The notes below the pieces were generated by a model. That model saw only the letters and a program-made list of their open reading frames with translations, ran no database searches and was not told where the DNA came from. This document shows positions 11,749 to 23,040 of a stretch of DNA of 64,000 nt, one piece after another. This DNA is from Gracilariopsis chorda (Eukaryota; Rhodophyta; Florideophyceae; Gracilariales; Gracilariaceae): the NCBI GenBank assembly GCA_003194525.1, contig NBIV01000048.1, forward strand, positions 1 to 64,000, read 5' to 3'. How positions within the stretch are numbered: the stretch's first letter is position 1; every line of letters begins with the position of its first letter. The translations under genes were made by a program, and so were the position numbers.

Positions 11749-12990
11749 TGGTAGCATCGCACTGGGTGAACCGACACCCAGGCGATTATAGAGCCGTATA
11801 TACAAAACATATCGATAACGGCCGCCGCCGAGCGCCCCATCAGCCTCAGCGCGAACGAATATAATCAAGAGCCTCACGAGTGCATCCCTGCGCCGCGCTA
11901 CCCTGACGCAGAAGTCAACCCCCTCACCGCGGCGCCGCTCGTGCTGGCGGCGTCTACGCTGCGCGCCTAGGAACTTCTACGCCGGATATCCGCCAGCGCG
12001 CCGCTTTACCTATAAGCCTTCCCCTCCGACGCTGCGCCAAAGTTCTCTTTCTCTCCTCCCCTTTCGTGCCGCCGCACTGCTTCAGAGCCCTACCACTCTA
12101 ACGCTCCCCTTCCCCCCCGCCCGGCGAAGCTCTACAAAACAGCCCCCCCGGCACTAAGGACGAAGAACCGGAACTTCCCCCCCCCCGCGGAAACCAACAA
12201 AGAAGAGTGTGCCCCCCCCCCCCCGCCCGGCACTAAAGGGTAGTCTGCGCCCGCTCTGCCACCTTCCCCCCCCCGCGGACACCAACAAAGAAGAGCGTGC
12301 TTCCCCCCGCCCCCCGCACGCACTCTATCACAACCGGGTAAGAGCCAACCGTAAGACCTGAGTAAGGCCTCGCCACCGATTACCCCGTAAGGGAAGTTCG
12401 ACACATAAGACGAGAGAACAAAAGTCCCGAACAGGGCCTCCGCCGCTATTACCCCGGAAGGGAAGTTAGCACTTGGCCGAGCTAAGATTCGCAAGCCGAG
12501 TACCGGTTGGGAATCGACTGGGGACTTGAACTAAACCGGCGGGTTGCGCACTTGCCGTATAACCGGCTCCGCTGGGGTGAGTTTTGCGCTCGTTCGGGGA
12601 CAGGGTATCTCGTCGTTCGGCCCGGACCTTAGTAAGGACAAGAACTTTATACGGAGTACATCTCGCCGCGCAAGCAGCCGCAAGGATCTAGAGGGAGTGT
12701 ATTGGTGAAGGCATATCTACTGGTCATTAACCATTCCCTGGACGATCCGTACGTTACAAGCACCTTAGTCCTGGATTGCGCAGGACATAGACAGGCAGCT
12801 GAAAGCGCATCTCACCGAGAGAGTCTAACTCGGAGCCAGGGGTCTGACCCTTAGGGTACCAGAGATAGTATCTCTTGTCAGTGGGGCCGGCTACTCAAAG
12901 AGTGGCAGAAGGATCCCTCGCCCGGTAGGGGACAGGTGAAGTATATAAACGATCTGCCCCTCTGGATAAGTCTCGCGTCGAGAACACTCT
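11749..12990 (+). promoter_or_regulatory. Copia A2 leader with C-run repeats and conserved hairpin
   Basis: Untranslated leader that begins with the primer-binding site. It contains C-run tandem repeats at about 12160-12330 and a near-duplicated block around 12365-12465 built on ATTACCCCG and GGGAAGTT. At 12861-12875 is the hairpin AGAGA-TAGTA-TCTCT, about 115 bases before the gag ATG. The counterpart in copia B is at 6781-6795. Confidence 0.6.
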
Positions 12991-15900
12991 GTGATGGACA
13001 CAGAGCGAGAATACGACAATAAAAGAATACCCCGACTACAGGGGAGCGCCGACTACTACACTTGGCGCATCTACGTAAGGGATCTCATGCACTCATCGCA
13101 ATCCCTTTTCGTCCTCACCGAACCTCGACCCACTGAGGGAAGCGCAGCAACCCGAAAGCGCTGGGACGATGCCGATCGCAAAGCACGCTCCGCGATCGTG
13201 CAGAACCTTGGAACACAGCCGATTGTCGCTGTATCAGAACTCCTGGAAAGGGAGTACTGCTCCGCTTTGGAAGTGTGGACCAAACTAGAGGCCACATATA
13301 AGAAGGACAACATACAGTCAAAGTTGAACCTTCGCCAAAAGCTTAGCACCATGGCATATAAAGACGGTGAGGACATACAAAATCACCTCATTACCCTTGA
13401 AACCACTTTCTTAGAACTCGCACGCCTAGGCGACCCAGTGACAGATAAGGAAAGGACCGCCACGTTACTTCGTTCCCTTCCAGAGTCACTGATGGCCATC
13501 ACACTACTGGCTGATGCTACAAATATGGAATACGACCAGGTGGTATCCCTAGTGCGATCAGAAATGGACCGTAGGGCTCATCGCCCAAACAACACTACGG
13601 CATCGAAACCAAACGACCGAACACACCCATACCCGGCCGCAAAGAAGTCTTCACAAGGCAAAAGACAGCACACAAAGCCAAAGAAAAGAGGCGTAAAATG
13701 TTGGAACTGCGGGCGTATCGGACACATTCGTTCCGAATGCTGGAGGAAAACCAACAACAAGTCCTCGGAAACCACTCAACACGGTAAAAACAAGAGCAAT
13801 AACACAAACCGCTCGTGGGATTCAAACCGAAACGGGACTAACCAACAAGGAAACCATCGACAGGATGCCAACCGCAACAACAACAAGAACCACAACAAGC
13901 AAAACCAAAACCACCGCGGATTCGTAGCGATCGCCAACGCCAGCGTACATTCCGAGCATCATACACCGACATGGTTGGACTCAGGAGCAAGTCACGTCTT
14001 CATCAAAGACAAGTCCCTGTTCTGGGAATATCACACAACCCCACCACAAACCGTGAATACTTGCAATAATACATCCGACAGCGTGGGACTTGGGAAAATG
14101 AAGTTACCTTTCGGCGCAAACGGTGTGATGTTACCAGCAAAGCATACCCCAAGCTTCGACTCCAACCTAATCTCCCTATCCACTCTGACATCACAAGTAG
14201 ACGTCGAATTTTCCACTGAGGCAGAAACCAGCTTCATTATAAAACACAAGAGCACAGAAGAGGTATTCTTCACATCAAGGCCAAGACACGGACTCTACCC
14301 ACTTCCCAACCCCTTACCCTCCCCTATGGCTCACATGGCGATGCGACAGATTGGTGACAACCCTCACGACTGGCATGAGAAACTCGGCCACCCTGGCCGA
14401 GACAAACTACTCAAGTGCGTTGAGACATCTCACGTGGTACCACGATTCTCAAGTGAGGAGGTACGCAACATCATATGCAACCCATGCATACAAGCCGGAA
14501 CAAAACGGGCTCCACTGCAACAAATTGAAAAAACTGCGAGCAGGAACCTCGAACTCACTCACATCGATCTCAGCGGACCCATCACGCCACCTTCGCTGCA
14601 AGGATCGCGATATATGCAAGTACTTATCGACGAAAGGACAAGGGCGAGTGCCATTGACTTCCTTAGTAAAAAGACACAATTCTTCCAATCCATTCGTTGG
14701 TACAAGGCTCGCGCGGAAAATGAGGTGCCCCCGAATCGAATGTACCGCGTTCGCCTTGACGGGGCGGGTGAGAATCGCTCCGATGACTTCGTCACATATG
14801 CGATGGAGAATGGCATCATCCTTGAATTCACCCCACCATATGCGCATCAATCAAATGGCGTCGCGGAGAAGACCATTCAAGATCTTTGGAAAGTTGCCCG
14901 CACCTTCCTGTTTGAGTCCAAGTTACCACAGGAACTCTGGGAAGAGGCAATCTCTCACGCAAACTATCTTAGGAATCGACTACCAAACCAACGAGTAGAC
15001 ATGAGAGTCCCGTACACCCTGTGGTTTGGTGAGAAGCCTGACTTCACCAACCTATTAAAGTTTGGACAGCCAGGACATGCGTTCATATACAGATCAGACA
15101 CCGCACCGAATAAAAAGCTACTACCCCGGGCACTTCCTGGTAACTTTGTTGGTATACAAAGTCCCCGCACTTTGTACAGGGTATACATCCCATCGATTGA
15201 TAAAGTAATAAAGTGCCGCAAGGCAGACTTCAAAGTAAGCAAGGACAAACTACCATCCTTCAAAGACCTGATCGACTTCTCTTCCCTCCGAAGGCAGCAT
15301 GCCGAGGTGAACATGGATGAAGATTCCGAGGAACACCTCGATGCATCGCTGGCACGCTGCCTCGTATCCTTCTCACGCTCCGAAGGTCTTAGGGATGACG
15401 GCAGAGTCCCAAAGAACTTCGACGAAGCGCGGAAGATGAGAAGATGGGCCGAAGCTATCGACAGGGAGTACAATGCCTTGGTAGAAAGAGGGACATGGAG
15501 GCTTGTAGACAGGAAGCCGGGGATGAAACCTTTACCATTCCTTTGGAGGTTCATTGCCAAACTCCTTAGCGAAGACCCACCTCGTATTCTACCTAAGGCA
15601 CGTTGCGTTACAAGGGGCGACATGCAACGCCCCTACATCGAATTTGACCCTGAGACCCTATACGCACCGGTTGCGAGACTCGAAACCATCCGCATGGTTT
15701 TTGCAAAAGCTGCAGCACAAGGCTTGATCTTAGAGACCATGGATGTGAGCAACGCGTATCTCTATGGTGATCTAGATGAACCTCTTATCATGGAGCAACC
15801 AACCAATTCCTCTGGATCCTCCTTTGTCCCAGGAAAGGTTTGCTTACTCCTAAAATCGATATATGGAGCGAAACAAGCCGGACACATATGGGGCTCATTG

Positions 15901-17231
15901 ATGCACAGCGAGTTGATTCGCTTGGGATTCAGACAGTCTACCACAGACAGTCGGCTATACCTGTACCCGTCCAAGAGTGGTACCCTAATACTCGTCATAG
16001 TCGTGGACGATATTCTTATGGCCTGCAACTCATATAGTCTACTCCAGGACTTCAAGGCTGAGATGACAAACCTGTTCAAGGTTAAGCTCCTTGGTGAGGC
16101 AAAGTCATTTGTGGGGCTACAGATCGAGCGAAACGACCAGGGCATAATGGTCACCCAGACTCGTTATATCGATAAGATAATAAAAGAGAACGGGCTTGAG
16201 AACTGTAACGTTTCTCAAACCCCCCTGCCCACCAAGGAAGATCTGACCAGCCGCCACGATGAAGAACGTGCCGTGTCGACAGGAACACACAACCGGTACC
16301 GGAAGTTGGTAGGTTGATTGATGTATTTGGCCGTGAACTTCAGGCCTGACATCATGTTCGCAGCCTCGATGCTGGCAAGGCAAGTCCATGACCCATGCTT
16401 GCGGCATGTTGGACTAGCGAAGAGAGTGTTACGATACCTCAAAGGTACGAAGGGTCTTGGCTTGTTCTATCCCTCTAACACTACGGCTCCAATGGAAGCG
16501 TATTGTGACGCTGATTGGGCTGGATGCCGCGAAACGCGGAAGTCCACAACGGGAGTTATAATAAAGGTGAACGAAGCACCAATTATGTGGACGACTTAGA
16601 AGCAATCTTTAATTACCCTGTCGTCTGGTGAAGCTGAATATGTGGCTATGTCGTACTGTGGGAAAATTGTGACCTTGCTCCGAAGACTGTTCTGGGAGCT
16701 GAGCGCTGAAAAGGTCCTTGACGATGAACCGGACATGTATCCAATATCTACATATTCAGATAGCTCGACTGCGCTGTCGATAGCTAAGAATCCGAGAGTC
16801 TCTGAAAGGAACAAGCACATAGCTCTAAAACATCACCATATCAAAGAGCTCGTTGAGACTAAAGTCATTGACATAAATCCAATAAGGACAGACACGCAAG
16901 CCGCTGATATATTCACAAAGTCACTCCCGGTGGAACGATTCAAAGTTCTTACAGTATTATGTGGGCTTAGGAACAAAACATCCACTGAGTAAGTATGTGT
17001 ATTTATATCGTCAAGGTAGCTAACGTTTGAGTTTTGTTTTTACTTTTTGTTTTCGAATCCAGATATTTTAGTTTATTAGAGTCGCGAAAGGGGCCCGTAC
17101 CTTTTCCTAGATTGCAGATTTTTGCCTATTCGGTTTTGCTGCAGTACAGGTTTTTAATGGCGGGTACCAAGACATCTAGGCTGTTAGACTTATTTCGCAA
17201 ACTAAGCTGCTATCTTATTTTCGAGGGACGG

Positions 17232-17367
17232 TGTAGACGGACGCAGAATTGTTCTGGTCCACTGATTGGAACGTGCGGCACGAGCCACACGTTCCAACAC
17301 TATAAATAAAGGGCCCCCCTTCTGTACCCCTTTGGATGGAAGGGGCAAGGAGAGAGAAACAGTTACA
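17232..17367 (+). repeat. 3' LTR of copia A2
   Basis: 136-bp LTR preceded by the purine-rich TCGAGGGACGG. It is followed by CGGGT, the right target duplication. Confidence 0.92.
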
Positions 17368-17372
17368 CGGGT

Positions 17373-18092
17373 GTCGGTTTCGGTGAAATAACTGGTTGTC
17401 GTGCCACATGCTTTTGAAGAACCGATGCCAGTGCAGTGACCAAGTATGTATACGTGGGTAGTTCTGACGAGGTGCGATCGAGAGTAGTGAGTGCCCATTG
17501 TTGCTTGGCTACAGCTCGGTGCAAAATACATCGCTTGTTATATTCTGACCCGCGAATCAAGCTATGCAAAAATTTATACACTTGGCAAACGTCACGCGTT
17601 GTTATCGAAAATCTTTTCAACGTGACAACGCTCTCCTATTTTCTCTCCAAATTCTGTGAAAATTCAAAGGAGTAAACATCATTTCAAGATTTTATGATGC
17701 TTGAAAGAACCATTCATGTCAATAGGTCATTCCATTGTATTCCGTGTAACTTACGTAGCTTTCGTTGCAAGCATCAGTTGGTAGGCAAACGCCATCTTGT
17801 CAAAAAACACTCTGGTAGTACCAGACTGGTACTGGATGAACAAAACTGTGGTTTTTGAAAATAGAAAGCGACAGATTGACGTCACTGCTTGAGGCAATGA
17901 CTCAAGCTGTCGCCGAAATTTGGTTCCGTGCACTCAAGTAGTTACTGGCCACTGAAGGCGATTTCTCACGTGGACAGCTCACCACATCGTACCAGAATTC
18001 TTCCTAAGTTGCACAAGATACTATAGAGATCTTCATATTCTTCTCTGTGTTTTCTGCTTTCTCTGTTCATCTTTTCTTTCACGGGCACAGAC
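17373..18092. other. Intergenic, upstream of the ligase locus
   Basis: About 720 bases, AT-rich, with no supported gene. Pyrimidine-rich TTCTTCTCTGTGTTTTCTGC and TTCATCTTTTC stretches at about 18035-18080 sit just before the ATG at 18093 and could be part of a promoter or 5' leader. Confidence 0.4.
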
Positions 18093-18425
18093 ATGAATTC
18101 TCCTGAGTGTCTAGCGGTGTATGTTTGGCGCAAAAAGAAATACTTTCGTGCTATGCACGATCTACAAAAGGAACTCAATGACTCAGTCACCGATCTTGAG
18201 CGAACCATTGTATACTACAAAGCTGTAGAAGAATTTGTCGATATCAGCAATTATTATGTTCGTCGGCTACAATTTACTGCATCTTCTCTGGACGCAACAG
18301 CCGAATTTCACCGCGAAATGAAAGAGGCCACTCTCCGTTATTATCGCTTGGTGGAATTGCACGAGCACATCTGTGAAAATCACTCCCCTTTACCACAATC
18401 GGGATCGGATCGCGCACCAGAATAG
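18093..18425 (+). CDS. Helical 110-residue ORF, probable first exon of the ligase gene
   Basis: ATG ORF of 110 codons, rich in Leu, Glu, Lys and Arg and predicted by eye to be mainly helical. It has no recognised domain. A donor-like GTGAAA begins at 18373. The acceptor at 18494 and a perfect TACTAAC branch site at 18473-18479 lie between this ORF and the ligase. Splicing 18372 to 18495 would keep one frame into the ligase adenylation domain, so the ORF is probably exon 1 and its last 17 codons intronic. The usual N-terminal Ia domain of LigA should lie here, but I cannot recognise its YDxL signature with confidence. It could instead be a separate small gene. Confidence 0.5.
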   Translation: MNSPECLAVYVWRKKKYFRAMHDLQKELNDSVTDLERTIVYYKAVEEFVDISNYYVRRLQFTASSLDATAEFHREMKEATLRYYRLVELHEHICENHSPLPQSGSDRAPE

Positions 18426-18494
18426 CGTTTGGTTTGTATTTATCATTCTTTGACTATCCTCACACAACATGATACTAACCAATCCCTTCGACAG
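18373..18494 (+). other. Probable intron of the ligase gene
   Basis: GTGAAA donor, TACTAAC branch consensus at 18473-18479 and acceptor GACAG ending at 18494, with the branch A 16 nt from the AG. It is 122 nt long. The branch and acceptor are convincing; the donor is the best in-frame choice and is less certain. Confidence 0.55.
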
Positions 18495-20525
18495 ATGACC
18501 TCGCTCTCGAAAAAGAAACCTCTGCAGAAGCTGTCGATTACCAGGACTTGTTCTATGCAACGGTGCCGACCTCAGCAAATTTGTTTCCACAGCGCCGACA
18601 TAGAGCGCTGATGCTTTCGCTCGACAACGGCTACACATACTCGGAACTCACGGCGTTCATGAAGTGGGCATCATTGGCGAAGTCAAAGATCGCTGCAGAG
18701 CTGAAGATCGATGGGGTGGCCCTGTCCTTGGAGTATCGAAATGGCCACCTGTGCCATGCGTTGACTCGGGGAACGGAGAGAATCGGAGATGACGTTACGG
18801 AGAACGTGAGGGAGGCGCTTTTGGGCAGAGGAGTTGAAGAATGCATTCCCGATGCCGCGGTCCCAGACATGGTGGTTATCCGAGGTGAACTGTATACCTC
18901 AAAAGCAGAACTCAACGAGATGAATGCTTCCGTCGACCGAGCTCTCGGTAATCCGCACAATGACGTTCCTGGCGCTTTGAAACACAAAAACCCAGCTGAA
19001 ACGAAGGCGAGACGTGTGCCATTTATTTGTTACCAATGCCTAACTGGGGCTTTAGATGAAGGTGGTACTCGCGATGAGAACGGAGTGAGTGTGATTGTGC
19101 CAGATCTGCACAGCGCATGGCCCACGCATTCCAAGACTTCGGTGAGCCTTGCGGCATGGAGATTTGGGGAGATACCGATGCGGAAGACATGTTCTGGTAT
19201 TACCGAGGCCGAACAGTTTGCGTTGGGATTGGAGGAGGACAGATCATCGTTAGCAATGGAGGTGGACGGTGTTGTGCTCAAACTTGACGATGCGCGGGCT
19301 CGTGATGCAGCTGGACACACAGCGCGTGCGCCAAGAGGAGCGATCGCTTACAAGTTTGCGGCGCAGTCGAAAGTGATTCAGCTGAAAGATATTGTGATGC
19401 AGGTCTCATTGGGGGGGGCTGATAACACCAGTGGCGATCCTTGAACCCGTGAAAATTGGGGTCGCAATGCTGTCGCGGGCAACGCTTCACAACTTTGATG
19501 AAGTGAAGAGACTTGGGATAGCGATGGGAGATTTCGTTCGGGTAGAACGCGGAGGGGATGTAATCCCGAAGGTTTTAAACGTTGAGAAGAAAGGTGAGAA
19601 AGCGGAGCGCAGCGAAATTACCCCCCCGGCAAACTTCCCGTCGTGCGGGTCGGAGCTGAAGCACGGACGCGCGCCCAGAACGGGTGCACATCTCATTGGA
19701 TGCACAAACAACGTGAACTGCTTTTCGCAAACACTGGGAAGACTAATCCACTTTTGTGGGCGAGATGCGATGGATACCCGGGGTCTTGGTAAGAAGACTG
19801 CAGAGAAACTAACGGAGTCGGGGGTTGTGATTGTACCGGTTGATTTGTTCAGGCTGACGCTGGACGACATTCTGAACTGGGAAGGCTTCGCTGAAAAACG
19901 TGCTTCGCAACTGTACGAGAACCTTCAAGAAGCAGCATCCACCAGGAGCTTGGGGAGGGTGTTGTTTGGAGTAGGGCTCCCGGGCGTGAGACGAACAGGG
20001 GCATGGGCACTCGCTGCGAAACTTCAGTCGCTGCAAACTGTCTTCGAGATAGCGACGAACGAAAATGGCCTAGAGAATCTGATGGGAATAACCAATTTTG
20101 CGGAAAGAACGGCACAGGGTCTTCTTGAGTTTCTGAAAAAGGACAGGACGCTGAGGGAAATGAAGGCTCCGGCGGAGTTGGTAACTCCTAGCACCATCGT
20201 AGATGAAGCTGATGTTGGAGAACTTAGGGCGATAGCAGTTGCCGGCGTGGCAGAGCGCAACTTTGTGTTCACCGGGGAGTTTGTCAAACTGAGTCAGCCT
20301 GAAGTGATCAAATGGATAAGAAGGTCCAGGGGATTCATAAAGAGTTCAGTCACGCGCAAAACGGATTATATTGATTATGGACTTGATCCCGGCCATAAGC
20401 TTTTCAAGGTTCAGAGAAACAAGGGTCAAACGGTTCCAGAAGAGGAGTTTCTCAGTCTGTTTAAGGTCAGCCCAGAGGAAAAGAAAAAACTGGTTGTAGA
20501 AGTGAACAAGGACAGTGATGACTGA
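18495..20525 (+). CDS. ligA: NAD+-dependent DNA ligase (LigA type), with one frameshift
   Basis: LigA seals DNA nicks using NAD+; it is the standard bacterial replicative ligase and is rare in eukaryotic nuclear genomes. Seen here, in order: MLSLDN; the adenylation motif ELKIDG with catalytic Lys (codon at about 18704); TRGTERIGDDVTENVR; VIRGELY; NPHNDVPGALK; MEVDGVVLKLD; APRGAIAYKF. Then come the OB-fold (SRATLHN, GDVIPKV), a zinc finger, helix-hairpin-helix repeats (GLGKKTAEKL, FGVGLPGV) and a C-terminal BRCT domain (FVFTGEF, KTDYIDYG). Domain order and length fit the family, apart from an unrecognised Ia domain. The frame changes inside a run of eight G at 19411-19418: seven would give one frame through ITPVAILEPV. 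The zinc finger has FPSC where CPxC is usual, leaving three of four Cys. It converges on the minus-strand gene 138 bases downstream. Identity is secure; whether the gene is active is open. Confidence 0.9.
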
Positions 20526-20662
20526 ACACTTATGGGGCTTGAACAGGGCGCCAACGTTGCGATGACATTGTGAGCTCTGCATACTACGACTGAACTTCGA
20601 GCAAGAACACGATACCATGTTAGGGCAACCCTGCCTTTGTTTTACTTTTACACGTTCTGATA

Positions 20663-22584
20663 CTACTGCGTGTACTCCGGCATCTCTTCTAATAGGTGAT
20701 GGAAGCACATTATGACTTCGTTCTCGTCGAACAGGGGGTCTCTGCATTGTGGTAAATGACATCGTAGCACCTTTGATGAATCTTGGCAAGTGATCGTGAA
20801 GGTTGCCGTGAACTGCGCTTTGTAACCGTTTGCACTAGAAACGCTGCTTATCACTTGGACATCTACGTCTTTCGAAGATGCTCGGTAGATGAGTGCAGAA
20901 ACTGTCCTTTCTTCAGCAGCTTCGATACTTGCCCATGCTACGGGACTTGTGACGAAGCTGACTGAAATGACTCGAAGTTGTTTGGCATCCTCAAAGGTAT
21001 GTTCGACGCAAAGCAACGCAGTACGATACATTGAACATAGAATTTGCCCACCATCCATAAGGCTAGTACCACTTGTTTCACAACTATCACTTACGCTTAG
21101 CAAAGTTGACGGTGGTACAATGTGCTTGAGATTCTTCGGTGAAGATGCGCTCTTACTTGTTCTTGCCCAGGACTTCAGCTTGAGTTTCAAGCTTTGCTCT
21201 AGGTTATGCCTCGTGGAGTTAACCAGTTTCTGAGTCTTCTTTGTCACAGCCCTTCTTGGTTTTTGGATCCAGCCCCCCTTCGTTACGACAGTAACTCGTC
21301 AGAATGACCTAGCGCGCTTTCTCTCGCCTGACGGTCCAGTCTCGCGGAGGTCAACCAGCACGTAAAGGTGCTGTTGGTCTGCGTAGGATACCCTAGCATT
21401 CACTGCGATTTGCACCTTCGTTTCGACCAGCTTCGTGAGACTCAGGTTCGTCACTGCCATGAGAGCGTAGTCAGAATCGCAATATTGTCCTGCTGCTTCG
21501 CTTCCAACCAAACAAATAGCATCAAGCACTCCTTCCACTCCAGAGGCATCGAAGTCAACTACTAGTTCGTTGCTCGCAGCATGTTCTTTCAAATCTGCAC
21601 TTCGTGAATCTGTTGAGGTGGTCGATGGCGAATCTGACGAAGACACCCCGGAAAATGGGGCCTCACCCAAAGTAGAAGAAAGAGCAATCTGCTTCTCATC
21701 GTCATGCATCGAATCATGCCGCGAAGACACGGCTCTGAGAAATAGCGGTTCTTGTGAAGAACAGTCTTCTCCATGGGCTATGTGTGCCTTTTACTCTAAG
21801 TAGTCAACGTTGACGCCACTAGCACCATCTCTTTGTACATTAAATTCTGTGGTGGAGAAATCCTTAGACGGTGGGTCAAAGGGAATGGCCTGCAAGCTCG
21901 CTTCTAGTCTGACTCGTACGTCTCCAGTATCCCTCGAAGCGGTTAGAACGGAGGCTTCGGTATCTACGCTGAACTTCAAGAATGCATCAGAGGGCGAGAA
22001 GTCATTCATTCCTGGGCGATAGCAGAACACCTGTCCGTGAAAAGGGTCTGATCTACGGTGGCTTTCCTTGATCTGAAAGAACTGGGCGCTCTTGTTTCTG
22101 CTCCAGGTACCAGTGGTGTCTTCGCCAGGCGCCTCGGCTGTGTATCTCTTCTTGTATTCCTCTCTGCGGAAAAGTAGTTCTTGGTACTCATCGGAGGTGC
22201 TCGCTGTATCCATAGTGCCCTTAGAAAATTTGTCACAGTGGCTGATTGGAGTGGTAATAACGTGATCTGATTCGATCGACGAAGAGCTTTCTACGTAAAT
22301 GCTTTCCACAACCTCTCTGGTAGTCCTGTTTTCCTGCCTGCTTCCTAACTTTTGTGGGATCCCTTCCTGACCTCTTCCGTTGTTCTTTGTTTAGATTCTC
22401 TCAAGCCTTCTTCAGTGTGACATAAATCTGGAGTGCTTACCGGGCTGACCTTGGCATGCTCCGGGTGATGTACCTCACCAATCTGCAAATTATTTCGATG
22501 TCTTGTGCGTCTAGCAGTCGTATTGGTATCCATGTAGGTCGGTGGCCCTTCGCATGTATCCTCAATATCATCAGAACTCAGCAT
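20663..22584 (-). CDS. Unrecognised three-exon gene of about 585 codons
   Basis: Minus-strand model: exon 1 from the ATG at 22584 to 22441 (144 nt), exon 2 22333-21795, exon 3 21734-20663. Introns are GTAAGC...GCAG (107 nt) and GTAAAA...CTCAG (60 nt). The exons total 1755 nt and the phases agree, which supports a real gene. A TGA interrupts exon 3 at 21301-21299, with the same frame open for 194 codons after it and more than 140 before it, so it is either a recent nonsense change or an assembly error. The protein begins acidic and Ser/Thr-rich and has a basic patch after the TGA (about 40 residues rich in Lys and Arg). Elsewhere it has beta-rich stretches with alternating Val. I recognise no domain. 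It is head-to-head with the hAT ORF across about 455 bases and convergent with the ligase. Confidence 0.55.
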
Positions 22585-23040
22585 GAAAAGAAGAAGAACA
22601 TTTAGTTATGCTTTGGAAAGCTATGCCATGCCAACTCGGCAAACAGAGTCTGTTTAACAGACAGAGAGAAGACACCTGCTCCCACTTCCAACAAAAGGGC
22701 GCGTAATATTCAACTCAATCCAAATATAACCACAAATTTCAGTGGGCCGTGCGCGCCGCGCGTGCGCCACTGCGCGACTGCGCTGGTGTAGATTATAGAG
22801 CGAGGTAACCATTTACCGCAAGAACTCATGCAAAACTGCATACTGCAACCCAATCCGCCAGTTCTTCCTTGTCTTATTTTCCGTCAGCTGCTCTCCTCCA
22901 CAACCAGTTCCCTAGTAAGAACGGTGTTCTTGTCCGGTTAACTTTCTACTCCCTTGCCACTCAAACGTCGTATTTGAGTTTTCAATCTTTCCGATTCCCC
23001 TCCACGTTTCGCTCTTGCCTATCCTCCCCTACTTTCTGCC
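22585..23040. promoter_or_regulatory. Divergent promoter region between the unknown gene and the hAT ORF
   Basis: This 456-bp interval separates two divergently oriented ATGs. A CpG-dense block (about 22742-22795, with GCGCGCCGCGCG) followed by GATTATAGAGCG suggests a shared promoter. I see no hAT terminal inverted repeat here that pairs with the other side. Confidence 0.4.

Larger units (their letters stand above)
11612..17367 (+). mobile_element. Ty1/copia LTR retrotransposon, family A, near-whole copy A2
   Basis: LTRs at 11612-11748 and 17232-17367 are flanked by the same CGGGT (11607-11611 and 17368-17372). The primer-binding site TGGTAGCATCGC follows the 5' LTR. A leader of about 1.2 kb precedes the coding region (12991 to about 16990). 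Parts in order: gag with CCHC knuckle at 13699-13740; protease (DSGAS near 13978); integrase with HHCC from about 14370 and the acidic core between about 14560 and 14870; reverse transcriptase with the box VVDD near 16005; RNase H near 16505-16950. It looks almost whole, with about two breaks. The LTRs differ at three positions and one indel, so it is younger than A1, its inverted sister copy. Confidence 0.96.

Noticed and set aside
22740-22770. CAGTGGGCCGTGCGC as a hAT terminal inverted repeat
   Set aside because: It starts like many hAT ends, but I found no complementary copy downstream of 25380 and no 8-bp duplication.
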